A DNA stretch of 64,000 nt from Halorientalis pallida (GTDB lineage: Archaea; Halobacteriota; Halobacteria; Halobacteriales; Haloarculaceae). Made by a program: the position numbers and the translations under genes. Positions 51,441 to 60,192 of the stretch are shown in pieces. The stretch is taken from the NCBI RefSeq assembly GCF_004118325.1, contig NZ_RDFA01000003.1, positions 516,695 to 580,694 of the forward strand, written 5' to 3'. The notes beneath the pieces were generated by a model. It was not told the origin of the DNA. It worked only from the letters and a program-made list of their open reading frames with translations, and did not search any database. Position 1 is the stretch's first letter; each line of letters opens with the position of its first letter.

Positions 51441-52319
51441 CTAGTCGTCCGCCGTAACCCGTTCGCCACCGGTCTCCTCGCGGATCCGTTCGATGGCGTC
51501 GCGCACGTCCGCACCGGCGTCGGCCGCGCGTTCCAGCACCACGTCGGCCAGCAGGGGTTCCGTGCCGACCGCACCGGAGTACCAGATCCGATGCCCGTCC
51601 ACCTCGGCGGGCGTCTCCCAGCCTGTGCGATAGTCGTCGGTCAGCCCCATGTCCTCGGGGATGTCTTCCTGAGTGTGGTAGCCGTCGGCGATGAAGAGGG
51701 GGACCACCACCACGTCGTCGCTCTCGAAGAAGTCGGTCACGTCGTCGACTTCGGGGTCCTCGTCCATGTAGAGGGCTTTCACCTCGTCGAAGCGTCCGCG
51801 TTCGCGGATGTTGTCGGCGTGGTACTCGATGGCCTTCGCGGAGTTCTCGTTGCGCTCGGTCCCGTGACCGACGACGGCGAGGCCGAACCCCTCGCCGACC
51901 TCGGGGTCGCCCGTGACCGATTCCGCGCGCTGGACGATCACGTCGCTCATCGCATCGTGGGTCCCGACCGGGCCACAGTAGTGGACGGTCTGATCCGTGT
52001 CGGTCGCCGTCAGCGTCGTGTGGGTGGCACCGGTGCCGTCCGAGTCCCACTGGTCGACGTCCCACTCGTCGAGGCGGAACTCCCGCGGGATGACCTGCTC
52101 CGTGAAGTACCCCTCGCTGACGAACAGCGGCACGAGATAGACCTCGTCGGATTCGAGCGTCCGGAGCGCCTCCCGGAAGTGTGGCTCTTCCTTCCAGAAG
52201 CTCTCCCGCACCTCGTCGAACGCACCCGACCGCCGGATCGTGTCGGCGTGGTCGAACGTCGGTGTACTCGACTCCGCGTTGAGGTGTGAGCCGTGGGCCG
52301 CGATGACCAGCGCTTGCAT
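51441..52319 (-). CDS. cbiX: Sirohydrochlorin cobaltochelatase CbiX (double-domain)
   Basis: A 292-residue protein with two CbiX repeats: IAAHGSHLN (His9) and VVGHGTERN (His152) are the metal-inserting histidines, and the sister helices VYLVPLFVSEGYF and VVVVPLFIADGYH confirm the internal duplication. It should insert cobalt into sirohydrochlorin in the anaerobic cobalamin route. The C-terminal 40 residues are helical and acidic. A small cysteine protein gene precedes it by 90 bases on the same strand; DR2241, its usual neighbour, lies 4.5 kb away. Confidence 0.9.
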   Translation of the reverse strand: MQALVIAAHGSHLNAESSTPTFDHADTIRRSGAFDEVRESFWKEEPHFREALRTLESDEVYLVPLFVSEGYFTEQVIPREFRLDEWDVDQWDSDGTGATHTTLTATDTDQTVHYCGPVGTHDAMSDVIVQRAESVTGDPEVGEGFGLAVVGHGTERNENSAKAIEYHADNIRERGRFDEVKALYMDEDPEVDDVTDFFESDDVVVVPLFIADGYHTQEDIPEDMGLTDDYRTGWETPAEVDGHRIWYSGAVGTEPLLADVVLERAADAGADVRDAIERIREETGGERVTADD

Positions 52320-52409
52320 ACCGAGGTCTATGCACAGGCGAGGCTTAGGGGTTCGGATGTCGTACAGGGTCCCTTTGGGCGTCTGGACGCGGGCGAGAAG
52401 GAAGCCGGC

Positions 52410-52556
52410 TCACTCGGGCCCGAACGGGCACCCCTGCCCCGGGTTGTCGAGAAACTCCTGTACCAGCGACTGTTCGAGGTCGTGGTCACAGGCACCGCTG
52501 ACTGGTTGCTTGTACGGGCAGTTCTCCGCGCAGTTTGGAATCGTGAATTCGGTCAT
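52410..52556 (-). CDS. Unrecognised 48-residue cysteine-rich small protein upstream of cbiX
   Basis: A short frame from ATG at 52556 to TGA encodes 48 residues with four cysteines (Cys9, 13, 23 and 43) in the pattern C-x3-C-x9-C-x19-C, within CAENCPY, GACDHD and QGCPFG. It ends with Phe-Gly-Pro-Glu. Codon use is haloarchaeal with strong third-position GC, and the protein is acidic. It might bind zinc or an Fe-S cluster. Its place 90 bases before cbiX on the same strand suggests cotranscription and a role in cobalt or tetrapyrrole handling (inference). Confidence 0.65.
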   Translation of the reverse strand: MTEFTIPNCAENCPYKQPVSGACDHDLEQSLVQEFLDNPGQGCPFGPE

Positions 52557-52698
52557 GTCGTGTCCCGGTCGGGCACTGCCCCCGACACGTCCATCTGATT
52601 TTTTCCATGGGAATAGCTAAACTGCCACAAAGTTACGGGTGCTTTTACTACCCCCGCGAGGCGGGGCGTTTTTTGTCGCCGCGGGCGCCAGGGACGGT
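52557..52698. promoter_or_regulatory. Divergent promoter region with G/C hairpins and a T-run
   Basis: On the leftward side, an imperfect hairpin around GTCGGG/CCCGAC lies directly before the small cysteine protein. On the rightward side, CCCCGC-GAG-GCGGGG (52652-52666) is followed by T6 (52669-52674), a terminator-like shape between a T-rich TATA-like CTTTTACTA (52642-52650) and the start at 52699. It may serve as a terminator or attenuator. Confidence 0.4.
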
Positions 52699-53205
52699 AT
52701 GTCGCTGGCATCCCGCACACGCGAGGCCGTCCGCCGCCATCCGTTCCTCTACGAGGCATTGCGGGCAGGCGTCGTCAACTACACCGCCGCCGCACGATAC
52801 CTGGACCTCGGCGCGGACGACCACGAGGCAGTCGTCGCCGCGCTCCGGCGCTACGCCGAGGACCTGCCCGAGTACGACCCGGTGGGAACCGGCGCGCGCG
52901 TCTCGATGGAGAGCGGGCTGGGCGAGACCGACCGGGACGGCGACCCCGCAGAAGCGCTCCTGGCGGTGGGTGACACCGCGCTGGTCCGGGGTGAGGGAAG
53001 ACTCACCGGCATCCTGGCGACCGGCGACGTCGACGCCGAGGCGCTCGCCCACGTCCTGGGCCACCTCCGGGCCCAGGGGGTCACGGTGAGGGCCGCGGGC
53101 GTCGCCGGGGAGGCCCTGCTGGTCGTCGTCGAACGGCGGGCCGGGGCCGACGCGGTTCGGGCCGTCGAGGCGGCGCTGGAGACGGTCCCGGCGACTGCGG
53201 ACTGA
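52699..53205 (+). CDS. Conserved haloarchaeal protein, unknown function
   Basis: A 168-residue soluble protein with an N-terminal helix-rich segment (EAVRRHPFLYEALRAGVVNY, TAAARYL), resembling a helix-turn-helix, and a C-terminal ACT-like beta-alpha domain (ILATGDVDAEALAHVLGHLR, VTVRAAGVAGEALLVVVERR). Such a combination may sense a small ligand, but this is inference. ATG at 52699 begins MSLASRTREA; the frame upstream is not protein-like. It precedes cysS by 56 bases. Confidence 0.7.
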   Translation: MSLASRTREAVRRHPFLYEALRAGVVNYTAAARYLDLGADDHEAVVAALRRYAEDLPEYDPVGTGARVSMESGLGETDRDGDPAEALLAVGDTALVRGEGRLTGILATGDVDAEALAHVLGHLRAQGVTVRAAGVAGEALLVVVERRAGADAVRAVEAALETVPATAD

Positions 53206-53261
53206 GGGCGGGTGGTGGCTTTCCGACGCATTGAAACCGTCGCCTGCGCTCCACTCCGGTA

Positions 53262-54740
53262 ATGACCCTTCGCGTGACGAACACGCTCACCGGCGAGCGC
53301 GAGGCGTTCGAGCCACGGGACCCCGACTCGGTGTTGCTCTACTACTGCGGCCTGACGACCTCGGACCCGGCACACCTGGGCCACGCCAGGGGCTGGGTCC
53401 ACGTCGACGTGATGCACCGCTGGCTCGACCACCTCGGCTACGACGTTCGCCACGTCGAGAACTTCACCGACGTGAACGAGAAGATCATCGCGCGCGTCGG
53501 CGAGGACGGCGAGAGCGAGGCCGACGTGGCCCGAACCTACGTCCAGCAGGTGATCCGCGACATGCGCTCGTTGAATCTCCTGCGCGCGGACGTGTACCCC
53601 CGTGTCACCGAACACGTCCCCCAGATCATCGACCTCGTGGAGACGCTGCTCGACCGTGGCTACGCCTACGAGGTGAACGGCTCGGTCTACTTCGACGTGA
53701 CCGCCTTCGAGGAGTACGGTAAGCTCTCGAACCAGCAAGTCGACGAACTCGACGCCCAGGGCGAACACACCGGCGAGAAGCGCAACCCCGCGGACTTCGC
53801 CCTCTGGAAGGCCGGCGGCGTCGACCCCGACGACATCGCCGAACACCAGCACGAGGCGGCCGATCCGCCCGAGGAGGCCTGCGAGACCGCCCAGACGTGG
53901 GACTCGCCGTGGGGCGAGGGCCGGCCCGGCTGGCACATCGAGTGTTCGGCGATGAGCACGACCCACCTCGACGACACCATCGACATCCACGTCGGCGGAC
54001 AGGACCTCGTGTTCCCCCACCACGAGAACGAGATCGCCCAGAGCGAGGCCGCGACCGGCCAGCAGTTCGCCCGCTACTGGCTCCACGTCGGTCTGCTGGA
54101 GACGAGTGAGGAGAAGATGTCCTCGTCGCTGGGGAACTTCTCGACGGTCGCCGAGTTCGTCGGCGAGCACGGCTCGAACGTCGCGCGAACCTTCCTGCTC
54201 TCGACGGCCTACCACAGCAAGGCGACCTACAGCGCCGAGACGGTGGCCGAAGCCGAGGAACGCTGGGATCGGCTGAAGACCGGCCACCGACGGGCCGTCG
54301 AGGCCGCCGACAGCGTCGACGCCCACACCACGGTCGAGGACGACGCCCTCCGCGAGACCGTCGCGGCGGTCCGCGAGGCGTTCAGGACGGCGATGAACGA
54401 CGACTTCAACACCCGGGAGGCGACGACGGCGCTTTTGAACCTGGCCGGCGCGGTCAACCGTCACGTCGACGACCACGACGAGTACGATTACGTCGGCCTG
54501 CGCCGGGCCATCGAGGCCTTCGAGGCCCTCGGCGAGGGCGTGCTGGGACTCAGTTTCGGCGGCGACAGCGAAGGCGACGTGCGCATCGCCCAGGAACTGG
54601 CCGACCTGCTCCTCTCGGTCCGCGAGCAGGAACGCGAGGCGGGCAACTACGAGCGGGCCGACGAGTTACGCGACGAACTCGAAGCGCTCGGTGCGACGGT
54701 CGAGGATACGGACGACGGCCCGGCCGTGCGCTTCGACTGA
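53262..54740 (+). CDS. cysS: Cysteinyl-tRNA synthetase
   Basis: A 492-residue class I synthetase. The HIGH-like motif is in DPAHLGHARG, the zinc-binding cysteine YYCGLTTSD precedes it, other zinc ligands are in WHIECSAMS and HHENE, and the KMSKS equivalent is EEKMSSSLGNF. A C-terminal helical anticodon-binding region contains acidic haloarchaeal insertions. The enzyme charges tRNA-Cys in the cytoplasm. Confidence 0.95.
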   Translation: MTLRVTNTLTGEREAFEPRDPDSVLLYYCGLTTSDPAHLGHARGWVHVDVMHRWLDHLGYDVRHVENFTDVNEKIIARVGEDGESEADVARTYVQQVIRDMRSLNLLRADVYPRVTEHVPQIIDLVETLLDRGYAYEVNGSVYFDVTAFEEYGKLSNQQVDELDAQGEHTGEKRNPADFALWKAGGVDPDDIAEHQHEAADPPEEACETAQTWDSPWGEGRPGWHIECSAMSTTHLDDTIDIHVGGQDLVFPHHENEIAQSEAATGQQFARYWLHVGLLETSEEKMSSSLGNFSTVAEFVGEHGSNVARTFLLSTAYHSKATYSAETVAEAEERWDRLKTGHRRAVEAADSVDAHTTVEDDALRETVAAVREAFRTAMNDDFNTREATTALLNLAGAVNRHVDDHDEYDYVGLRRAIEAFEALGEGVLGLSFGGDSEGDVRIAQELADLLLSVREQEREAGNYERADELRDELEALGATVEDTDDGPAVRFD

Positions 54741-54770
54741 GAGTACAACAATTGAGAATCGGGAGCGGAT

Positions 54771-54778
54771 TTTTATAA
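54771..54778 (+). promoter_or_regulatory. TATA box of the parA-cheW operon
   Basis: TTTTATAA stands about 32 bases before the ATG of parA, in an otherwise GC-rich context, 31 bases after the cysS stop. It indicates an independent promoter for parA-cheW. Confidence 0.55.
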
Positions 54779-54807
54779 GGAGCGGTGACCCAGCACCGGT
54801 AGTAGCG

Positions 54808-55707
54808 ATGCATCGAAACGACCGTCCCGCGGCGCTCTGTGTGACCAACGCCAAGGGCGGGACGGGGAAGACGACGGTGGCGATCAACGTCGCGGGCGCG
54901 TTGAACGAGCGCGGACGGGACGTGCTGTTCGTCGATCTCGACCCACAGGGCAACGCCACGGAGGGGCTGGGTCTGGTCGAGGCCTACGACGCGGCACCGC
55001 CGACACTGTTCGACGTGCTGACCGACCCCGACCAGCGGTCGGCAGTGCACGACCTGATCGTCACTCACGACGAGATGGACGTGTTGCCCAGTAGCATCGA
55101 CATGCTCCAGGCCGAACACGAGTTGACGCTGGCCAACGTGATGGCCAAGCTCGACGCCGATCCGACGCTCGACGTCGATCCGGCGGTGCTGGAACCGCTG
55201 ACGATCAACGTCGGCCCGGAGACGATTACCGGGGACTCGGCGCTTGGCGGACTGGAGCGGGTGCTCGACGAACTCACCGGCTACGACTACGTCGTCGTCG
55301 ACTCGCCGCCCTTCTACGGCCAGTTGACCGACACCGCGATCTACGCGACGGGGAACGTCTTGATCCCGGCGCTGACCGAGGCCACGTCCGAACGGGCCAT
55401 CGAACTCCTGTTCGATCAGATCGCGGCGCTGGAGGACCGCACCGGCGAGACGGTGCGGGAGGTCGGCGTCGTCGCCAACCGGGTCGAATCGACCAACGAG
55501 GACACGGAGATGCTCGACTGGCTGGAGGCGGTGTTCGAGGACGTGCCGGTCTGGTCGGTCCGCAAGCGGGTCGCGCTCCAGCGGGCCTTCTCCAGCGGCC
55601 AGTCGCTGTTCGCGTACGACCCGAGCATCGACATGGCCAACCGGTTCCTGGAGATCGCCGCCGACCTCGACAAACAGTTCGGCTTCGCGGAGGAGATACC
55701 ACAATGA
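54808..55707 (+). CDS. ParA-family ATPase
   Basis: A 299-residue deviant-Walker ATPase. The Walker A is KGGTGKTT (signature Lys16, Lys21), the switch I-like FVDLDPQGNATEGLG holds the Asp, and YVVVDSPPFYGQL is the Walker B-like region. ParA proteins dimerise on ATP, bind nucleoid DNA and position cargo. Here the partner is not ParB but a CheW-domain protein encoded by the overlapping next gene (ATGA, 55704-55707), so the cargo may be chemosensory clusters (inference). ATG at 54808 chosen 32 bases after the TATA box. Confidence 0.87.
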   Translation: MHRNDRPAALCVTNAKGGTGKTTVAINVAGALNERGRDVLFVDLDPQGNATEGLGLVEAYDAAPPTLFDVLTDPDQRSAVHDLIVTHDEMDVLPSSIDMLQAEHELTLANVMAKLDADPTLDVDPAVLEPLTINVGPETITGDSALGGLERVLDELTGYDYVVVDSPPFYGQLTDTAIYATGNVLIPALTEATSERAIELLFDQIAALEDRTGETVREVGVVANRVESTNEDTEMLDWLEAVFEDVPVWSVRKRVALQRAFSSGQSLFAYDPSIDMANRFLEIAADLDKQFGFAEEIPQ

Positions 55708-56960
55708 CCGACGAGGACAACAACGACCGGATGGAACGGGCGAACCGCATTCGAGAGATGCGCGAAGGACGACGCCGCACACCCGGGGACGACGACCCCG
55801 ACGACGCGGACGCCACCGACGCGACTGCCGACGGCGGCGAAGCCGAGGCCGAACCGCTGGCCGACGAGTCCGACGACACGGACGACGCCGCGGGCACGAC
55901 CGCGGCCGAGGACAGCGAAACGGTGACCGAAGCGACCGACGAGACCGAGCCCGACGACGCCCCGGGCAGTGACGACGGCACGGTCGAATCGACGCCGACC
56001 ATCGACGGGACGGTCGACCCGGCCGGGGAGTCGACGACGGCCGACACCCCGGTGGACGCGAGCGAGGCGTCCGAGACAGGTTCGACCGACGCGGAACCGG
56101 AACCGGCCGATCCCTCGGCCGGTGGCGCACCCACCGAGGCCGGAGACGGGATCCCGGAAGGCACCGAGAACGGGCACGGTCACGGCGACGAGCCCGACGC
56201 CGTGGAGACGAGCGGCTTCGAGTTCGCGGAGTCGGCCGCGGACGAGAACGGCGACGACGCCGCGACCGAGGACGGTGACGACGAGCCGACAGCCGCGGAG
56301 GCAGCGACAGAGGCAGCCGAGCGAACGACACCCCAGTCCGGCGTCGCGGCGTCCGTATCCTCGGCGGACGCGGCCGAGGCCGTCGACGCGCTGTCGGGAG
56401 CGGGGACCTTCGCCATCCCGGATCAGGCGACGACGGTCTCTGAGGACGACGAACAGTCGATGCTCAACGCGGAGGGAACCGTCGCCGCGGCCCGTGCGGC
56501 CGCAGCGGGCCGACGCACGGCACACGCGGGCGACCGGACACGCGTGCTGGAGTTCGAGCTGGGCGAGGAACGGTTCTGTCTCGACATCGAGTACATAGAG
56601 GAGATCGTCGAACTGGAGAACATGACCCGGGTCCCCAACTCGCCGTCCCACGTCGAGGGCGTGGTCGACCTGCGCGGGCAGGTGACCGCCATCATCAATC
56701 CCAAGGACGCCCTCGCCGTCGACGACGAGGGTCGTGGCGACCTCATCGTCGTCTTCGACTCGGAGGAGATGGACGAACAGGGCCACCTCGGCTGGGTCGT
56801 CGACGAGGTCCGCCAGGTCACGCCCGTCACCGACGACGAGGTCAACGAATCGCCCGACGAGGAGGACGAACACATCAACGGCATCATCAACCGCGAGGAC
56901 GAGGACGACTTCATCGTCTGGACGACGCCCGACCTCGCACTGAACTCCTCGTCGTCCTAA
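55704..56960 (+). CDS. CheW-domain protein with basic N-terminus and long acidic linker, ParA partner
   Basis: A 418-residue protein. The N-terminal 30 residues contain a basic helix (RANRIREMREGRRRTP). About 250 residues of acidic, Thr/Ala-rich disordered linker follow. The C-terminal CheW domain (about 280-418) has LEFELGEERFCLDIEYIEEI, VPNSPSHVEGVVDLRGQVTA and WVVDEVRQV. CheW links receptors to CheA. A basic N-terminal peptide on a linker resembles ParA-activating peptides of ParB or of chemotaxis partition adaptors, so it may stimulate the ATPase of its partner (inference). Its stop overlaps that of the convergent NDH gene. Confidence 0.85.
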   Translation: MTDEDNNDRMERANRIREMREGRRRTPGDDDPDDADATDATADGGEAEAEPLADESDDTDDAAGTTAAEDSETVTEATDETEPDDAPGSDDGTVESTPTIDGTVDPAGESTTADTPVDASEASETGSTDAEPEPADPSAGGAPTEAGDGIPEGTENGHGHGDEPDAVETSGFEFAESAADENGDDAATEDGDDEPTAAEAATEAAERTTPQSGVAASVSSADAAEAVDALSGAGTFAIPDQATTVSEDDEQSMLNAEGTVAAARAAAAGRRTAHAGDRTRVLEFELGEERFCLDIEYIEEIVELENMTRVPNSPSHVEGVVDLRGQVTAIINPKDALAVDDEGRGDLIVVFDSEEMDEQGHLGWVVDEVRQVTPVTDDEVNESPDEEDEHINGIINREDEDDFIVWTTPDLALNSSSS

Positions 56961-58204
56961 TCCTCGCCCTCTCCTTCGTCGTCGACCCTCACGTCCACAG
57001 CCGCCGGTTCTGCGTCGCGGTCGTCCTCGATAGCGTCGACGGCGTCGTCCGGCACGCCGTCGAGGTCCAGTTCTTCCCCCACGAGTCCGACGGCCCGTCG
57101 GACGGCCCCGACCGAGGTCAGGTAGCCGACACCGACGGTCGCCTTGAGCGCGACGGCGGCCGGACCGGTCAGGACGGTCCCGCCGACCTGTGCGACGGCC
57201 CCGTCGCCGACGCTGACCAGCCAGCCCGGCGAGTCGAACTGGAAGTCGTCGAGGCGCGGCTCGAACGCGCTGCTGTCCCCGCCGAGGCGGTGTTCGACGC
57301 GTCTCTCGACGTTCGCCGCCGCCACGCGGGCTTCCCGGATGGCCGACTGGGCGCTGGCGGGCACGGGCTGGCCGTCGGCGTCGACGACGCGCGCGGCGTC
57401 GCCGACGACGAACGTGTCGCCGGCCAACTGGAGCCGACTCCGAACCAGCGGCCGGTCCCCGGCCAGCGCGTCCGGGCCGCGGATGCCGCCGGTCCAGACG
57501 AACACGTCGTGGTCGAGTTCCGTCCCGTCGTCAAGAGTGATCGTCGACCCGTCGGCCTCGGCGACGGCCGCGTCCGTCTGGACCGCGATTCCGCGGTCGC
57601 GGAGTTGCTGGTCGACGGCGCGCTGGAACCGCTCGGGGAAGTTCGGCGCGACCGCGCCCTGCTGCTCGAGGAGCGTGATCCCCGTGGCGTCGTCGGCCCC
57701 TTCCTCGCGAGCCAGCGCGGCGAGTTCACCGGCGACCTGGATCCCCGACAGCCCGGCGCCACCGACGACGATCCGAGCGTCACCGGCGTCGAAGGCGTCG
57801 AGCACGTCCGTCCGGATTCGCTCGGCGTCGTCGAGGCGTTTCAGCGGCGTCGCGTGGTCCTCGACACCGGGGAGGTCGTAGAAGGCCGTCGCCGCACCGA
57901 GACAGACCGCCCCCACGTCGTAGGCGAGTTCCGCCTCGCCGTCGAGCGTGGCGACGCCCGCCTCGGGGTCCACGTCCGTGACCCGGGCCCGCCGGATCTC
58001 GGCGCGGTCGAAACAGTCCGCGATGGGGACCGTGATGTCCTCGGCGATCGAGGGACGGCGAATCGCGCGGTGGAGTTCGTGCTGGACGAGGTGATCCTCG
58101 CTCTCGTCGACGACGATCAGGTTCGCCTCGGGCGGGAGCCGTCGCTCCAGCCGGCGAGCGAGCGTCAGACCGGCGTAGCCGGCCCCGAAAACTGCGACTT
58201 GCAT
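56957..58204 (-). CDS. NAD(P)/FAD-dependent oxidoreductase, type II NADH dehydrogenase-like
   Basis: A 415-residue protein with two dinucleotide-binding folds: VAVFGAGYAGLTLARRL at the N-terminus (FAD) and IVVGGAGLSGIQVAGEL near residue 165 (NAD(P)H). FVVGDAARVVDADGQPVPAS is the third FAD-binding motif. The C-terminal hydrophobic stretch (VALKATVGVGYLTSV) could attach it to the membrane, as in NDH-2. It may pass electrons from NADH to quinone, complementing a Nuo complex without NADH module. ATG at 58204 chosen. It follows mvaD by 64 bases. Confidence 0.82.
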   Translation of the reverse strand: MQVAVFGAGYAGLTLARRLERRLPPEANLIVVDESEDHLVQHELHRAIRRPSIAEDITVPIADCFDRAEIRRARVTDVDPEAGVATLDGEAELAYDVGAVCLGAATAFYDLPGVEDHATPLKRLDDAERIRTDVLDAFDAGDARIVVGGAGLSGIQVAGELAALAREEGADDATGITLLEQQGAVAPNFPERFQRAVDQQLRDRGIAVQTDAAVAEADGSTITLDDGTELDHDVFVWTGGIRGPDALAGDRPLVRSRLQLAGDTFVVGDAARVVDADGQPVPASAQSAIREARVAAANVERRVEHRLGGDSSAFEPRLDDFQFDSPGWLVSVGDGAVAQVGGTVLTGPAAVALKATVGVGYLTSVGAVRRAVGLVGEELDLDGVPDDAVDAIEDDRDAEPAAVDVRVDDEGEGED

Positions 58205-58268
58205 TGTCGGCTCTTGGGCCGCCGAGGGGTAAAGCACTCCGCCGATCCCCGAGCCCGGCGAGCCAGGC

Positions 58269-59240
58269 TCAGAACAGTGCGTCGCTCTCGTCCAGGAGCT
58301 GTGACGGGCCACCGACCTCCCAGACGCGGGTGTCCACGCCACAGTCCGCGACGGCGCTCTCCACGCGGTCGACGTGGTCGGCCGTCGTGTTGACGTAGAC
58401 GCTCGCGCCCGTGTCGACCGAGAAGTACACCGGGACGCCCTCCTCCCGGATTTCACGGACCGTGTTGAAGATCTCGAGGGTCCGGGGCTGCCAGTAGACC
58501 CACCCGGCCGGGCCGGTCATCGTCGTCGCGGCAAGCGACAGCGAGTCGTGTTCGGCCAGCTCGAAGGTGCGGTGGAAGTCGCCCTCGCGCAGTGCGTCAC
58601 GCATCTCCGCGATCTGTCCGTGGATGTGGGCCATCCGCGCCTCGAACATGTGGCTGTCGGCGGCCTCGCGGTGTGCCTCCTCGGTCTCCTTGTAGGCGGG
58701 CACCTCCGCGCCGACGATCCGGAGGTCGTCCTCGAGGTCGGTCTCGATGCGCTCGGAGCGACAGTCGGCGTCGTTCAGCCCCGTCCGGAGGTGGGAGAAC
58801 GCGCCCGTCACCGCGCGCGCGGCAGACGCCGAACCCCGACGCGCGACCGTCGAGATGTCCGGCAGCGTCATGTCCAGATCCGTGGCACCCACCAGGGCCC
58901 GCGCGGCCGCGGCGAAGCCCGACGACGACGACCCGAACCCGATGTTCGTCGGGAAGTCGTTCTCGGACTCGAACCGCACGGCGTGGTCGACCTCCGCGAG
59001 CTCGCGGACGTGATCGACGACGTTCTCGATGCGCTCGCGGCCCCGCCCCTCGACTTCTTCGCCGTCGATCAGGAAGACGTCCTCGTTGCTGTCGGGTTCG
59101 AACTCGACGGTCGTCACCGTCCGGCTCGGTGCCGTGCTGACGCTGATGGAATCGTGGTACGGCTGGCGCAACTCCTCGTCGCGCATTCCGTGGTACTTCA
59201 CCAACCCCTGGATCGGATGTGCCTTCGCCGTCGCTTTCAT
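58269..59240 (-). CDS. mvaD: Phosphomevalonate decarboxylase
   Basis: A 323-residue GHMP-superfamily enzyme. The start KATAKAHPIQGLVKYHGM is typical for mevalonate decarboxylases, NIGFGSSSSGFAAAARAL is the ATP-binding loop and ARRGSASAARAVTGAFSH contains the active-site segment. In Haloferax the enzyme acts on 5-phosphomevalonate, giving isopentenyl phosphate for lipid isoprenoids. ATG at 59240 lies 28 bases after TATTACA-like sequence on the minus strand, indicating a leaderless transcript. Confidence 0.9.
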   Translation of the reverse strand: MKATAKAHPIQGLVKYHGMRDEELRQPYHDSISVSTAPSRTVTTVEFEPDSNEDVFLIDGEEVEGRGRERIENVVDHVRELAEVDHAVRFESENDFPTNIGFGSSSSGFAAAARALVGATDLDMTLPDISTVARRGSASAARAVTGAFSHLRTGLNDADCRSERIETDLEDDLRIVGAEVPAYKETEEAHREAADSHMFEARMAHIHGQIAEMRDALREGDFHRTFELAEHDSLSLAATTMTGPAGWVYWQPRTLEIFNTVREIREEGVPVYFSVDTGASVYVNTTADHVDRVESAVADCGVDTRVWEVGGPSQLLDESDALF

Positions 59241-59303
59241 ACGCCCCGATTGGCGCACCCGAACTTATTACAACCGGAGTTCCGCGCTGGCAGTAGAACG
59301 TAA

Positions 59304-60122
59304 CTATCGGAGTCGCACCGGCACGTCCCGCTCGTCCAGATACTCCTTGGTCTCCTGAATCGAGTACTCGCCGAAGTGGAAGATAGAGGCCGCCAGCCCC
59401 GCGTCAGCGCTGGCCTCGGTGAACACCTCGTACATGTCCTCGGGACCGCCACAGCCCGAGGAGGCGATCACGGGCGTCGAGACGGTGTCACAGACCGCTC
59501 TCGTCAGCGGGATGTCGTAGCCGTCCTTGGTCCCGTCGGCGTCGATGGAGTTGACGAACAGTTCGCCCGCGCCGCGGTCCTCGGCCTCCTCGGCCCAGGA
59601 GATCACGTCGATGTCGGTCCCCTCACGACCGCCCTTGACCGTGCACTCGAACCAGCAGGACTCGCCGTCGACCTCGACGTAGTGATCGCCCTGCTCGTCG
59701 AACCGGCGACGCGCGTCGACGCTGATGACGATACACTGGCTCCCGAAGGCTGCCGCCCCCTCCTCGATCAGTGCCGGCCGTTCGAGCGCGCCGGTGTTGA
59801 TCGAGACCTTGTCCGCGCCCGCCCGCAACGTCTCTTTGACGTCCTCGCGGGTGCGGATGCCCCCGCCGACGGTGAGCGGGATGAACACCTCGTCGGCGAT
59901 GGACTCGACGACGTGGAGCATCGTCTCGCGGCCCTCCGCCGAGGCGGTGATGTCGAGGAAGACGAACTCGTCGGCCCCGGCCTCGTTGTACTTCTTTGCC
60001 ATCTCGACCGGATCGCCGGTGTACTCCAGGTCCTCGAAGTTGACGCCCGTGTACACCGCCGCGTTGCCCTCGTCGTCCAGGTCCACGTCGATACAGGGAA
60101 TGATCCGTTTCGTGAGGGTCAT
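59304..60122 (-). CDS. hisF: Imidazole glycerol phosphate synthase cyclase subunit
   Basis: A 272-residue TIM barrel cyclising PRFAR with ammonia from HisH in histidine synthesis. Motifs: TKRIIPCIDVDLDDEGN with catalytic Asp, PLTVGGGIRTREDV, KVSINTGAL and GELFVNSIDADGTKDGYD with the second Asp. A slightly extended loop (RRFDEQGDHYVEVDGESCWF) is usual in haloarchaea. No other his gene is close. Confidence 0.94.
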   Translation of the reverse strand: MTLTKRIIPCIDVDLDDEGNAAVYTGVNFEDLEYTGDPVEMAKKYNEAGADEFVFLDITASAEGRETMLHVVESIADEVFIPLTVGGGIRTREDVKETLRAGADKVSINTGALERPALIEEGAAAFGSQCIVISVDARRRFDEQGDHYVEVDGESCWFECTVKGGREGTDIDVISWAEEAEDRGAGELFVNSIDADGTKDGYDIPLTRAVCDTVSTPVIASSGCGGPEDMYEVFTEASADAGLAASIFHFGEYSIQETKEYLDERDVPVRLR

Positions 60123-60192
60123 CTGATATCCGCGGCTACGGCACCGTCCGACAAAAGGCGTCTGATTCCCACAGTCGGGGTCCCAGCGGGGA

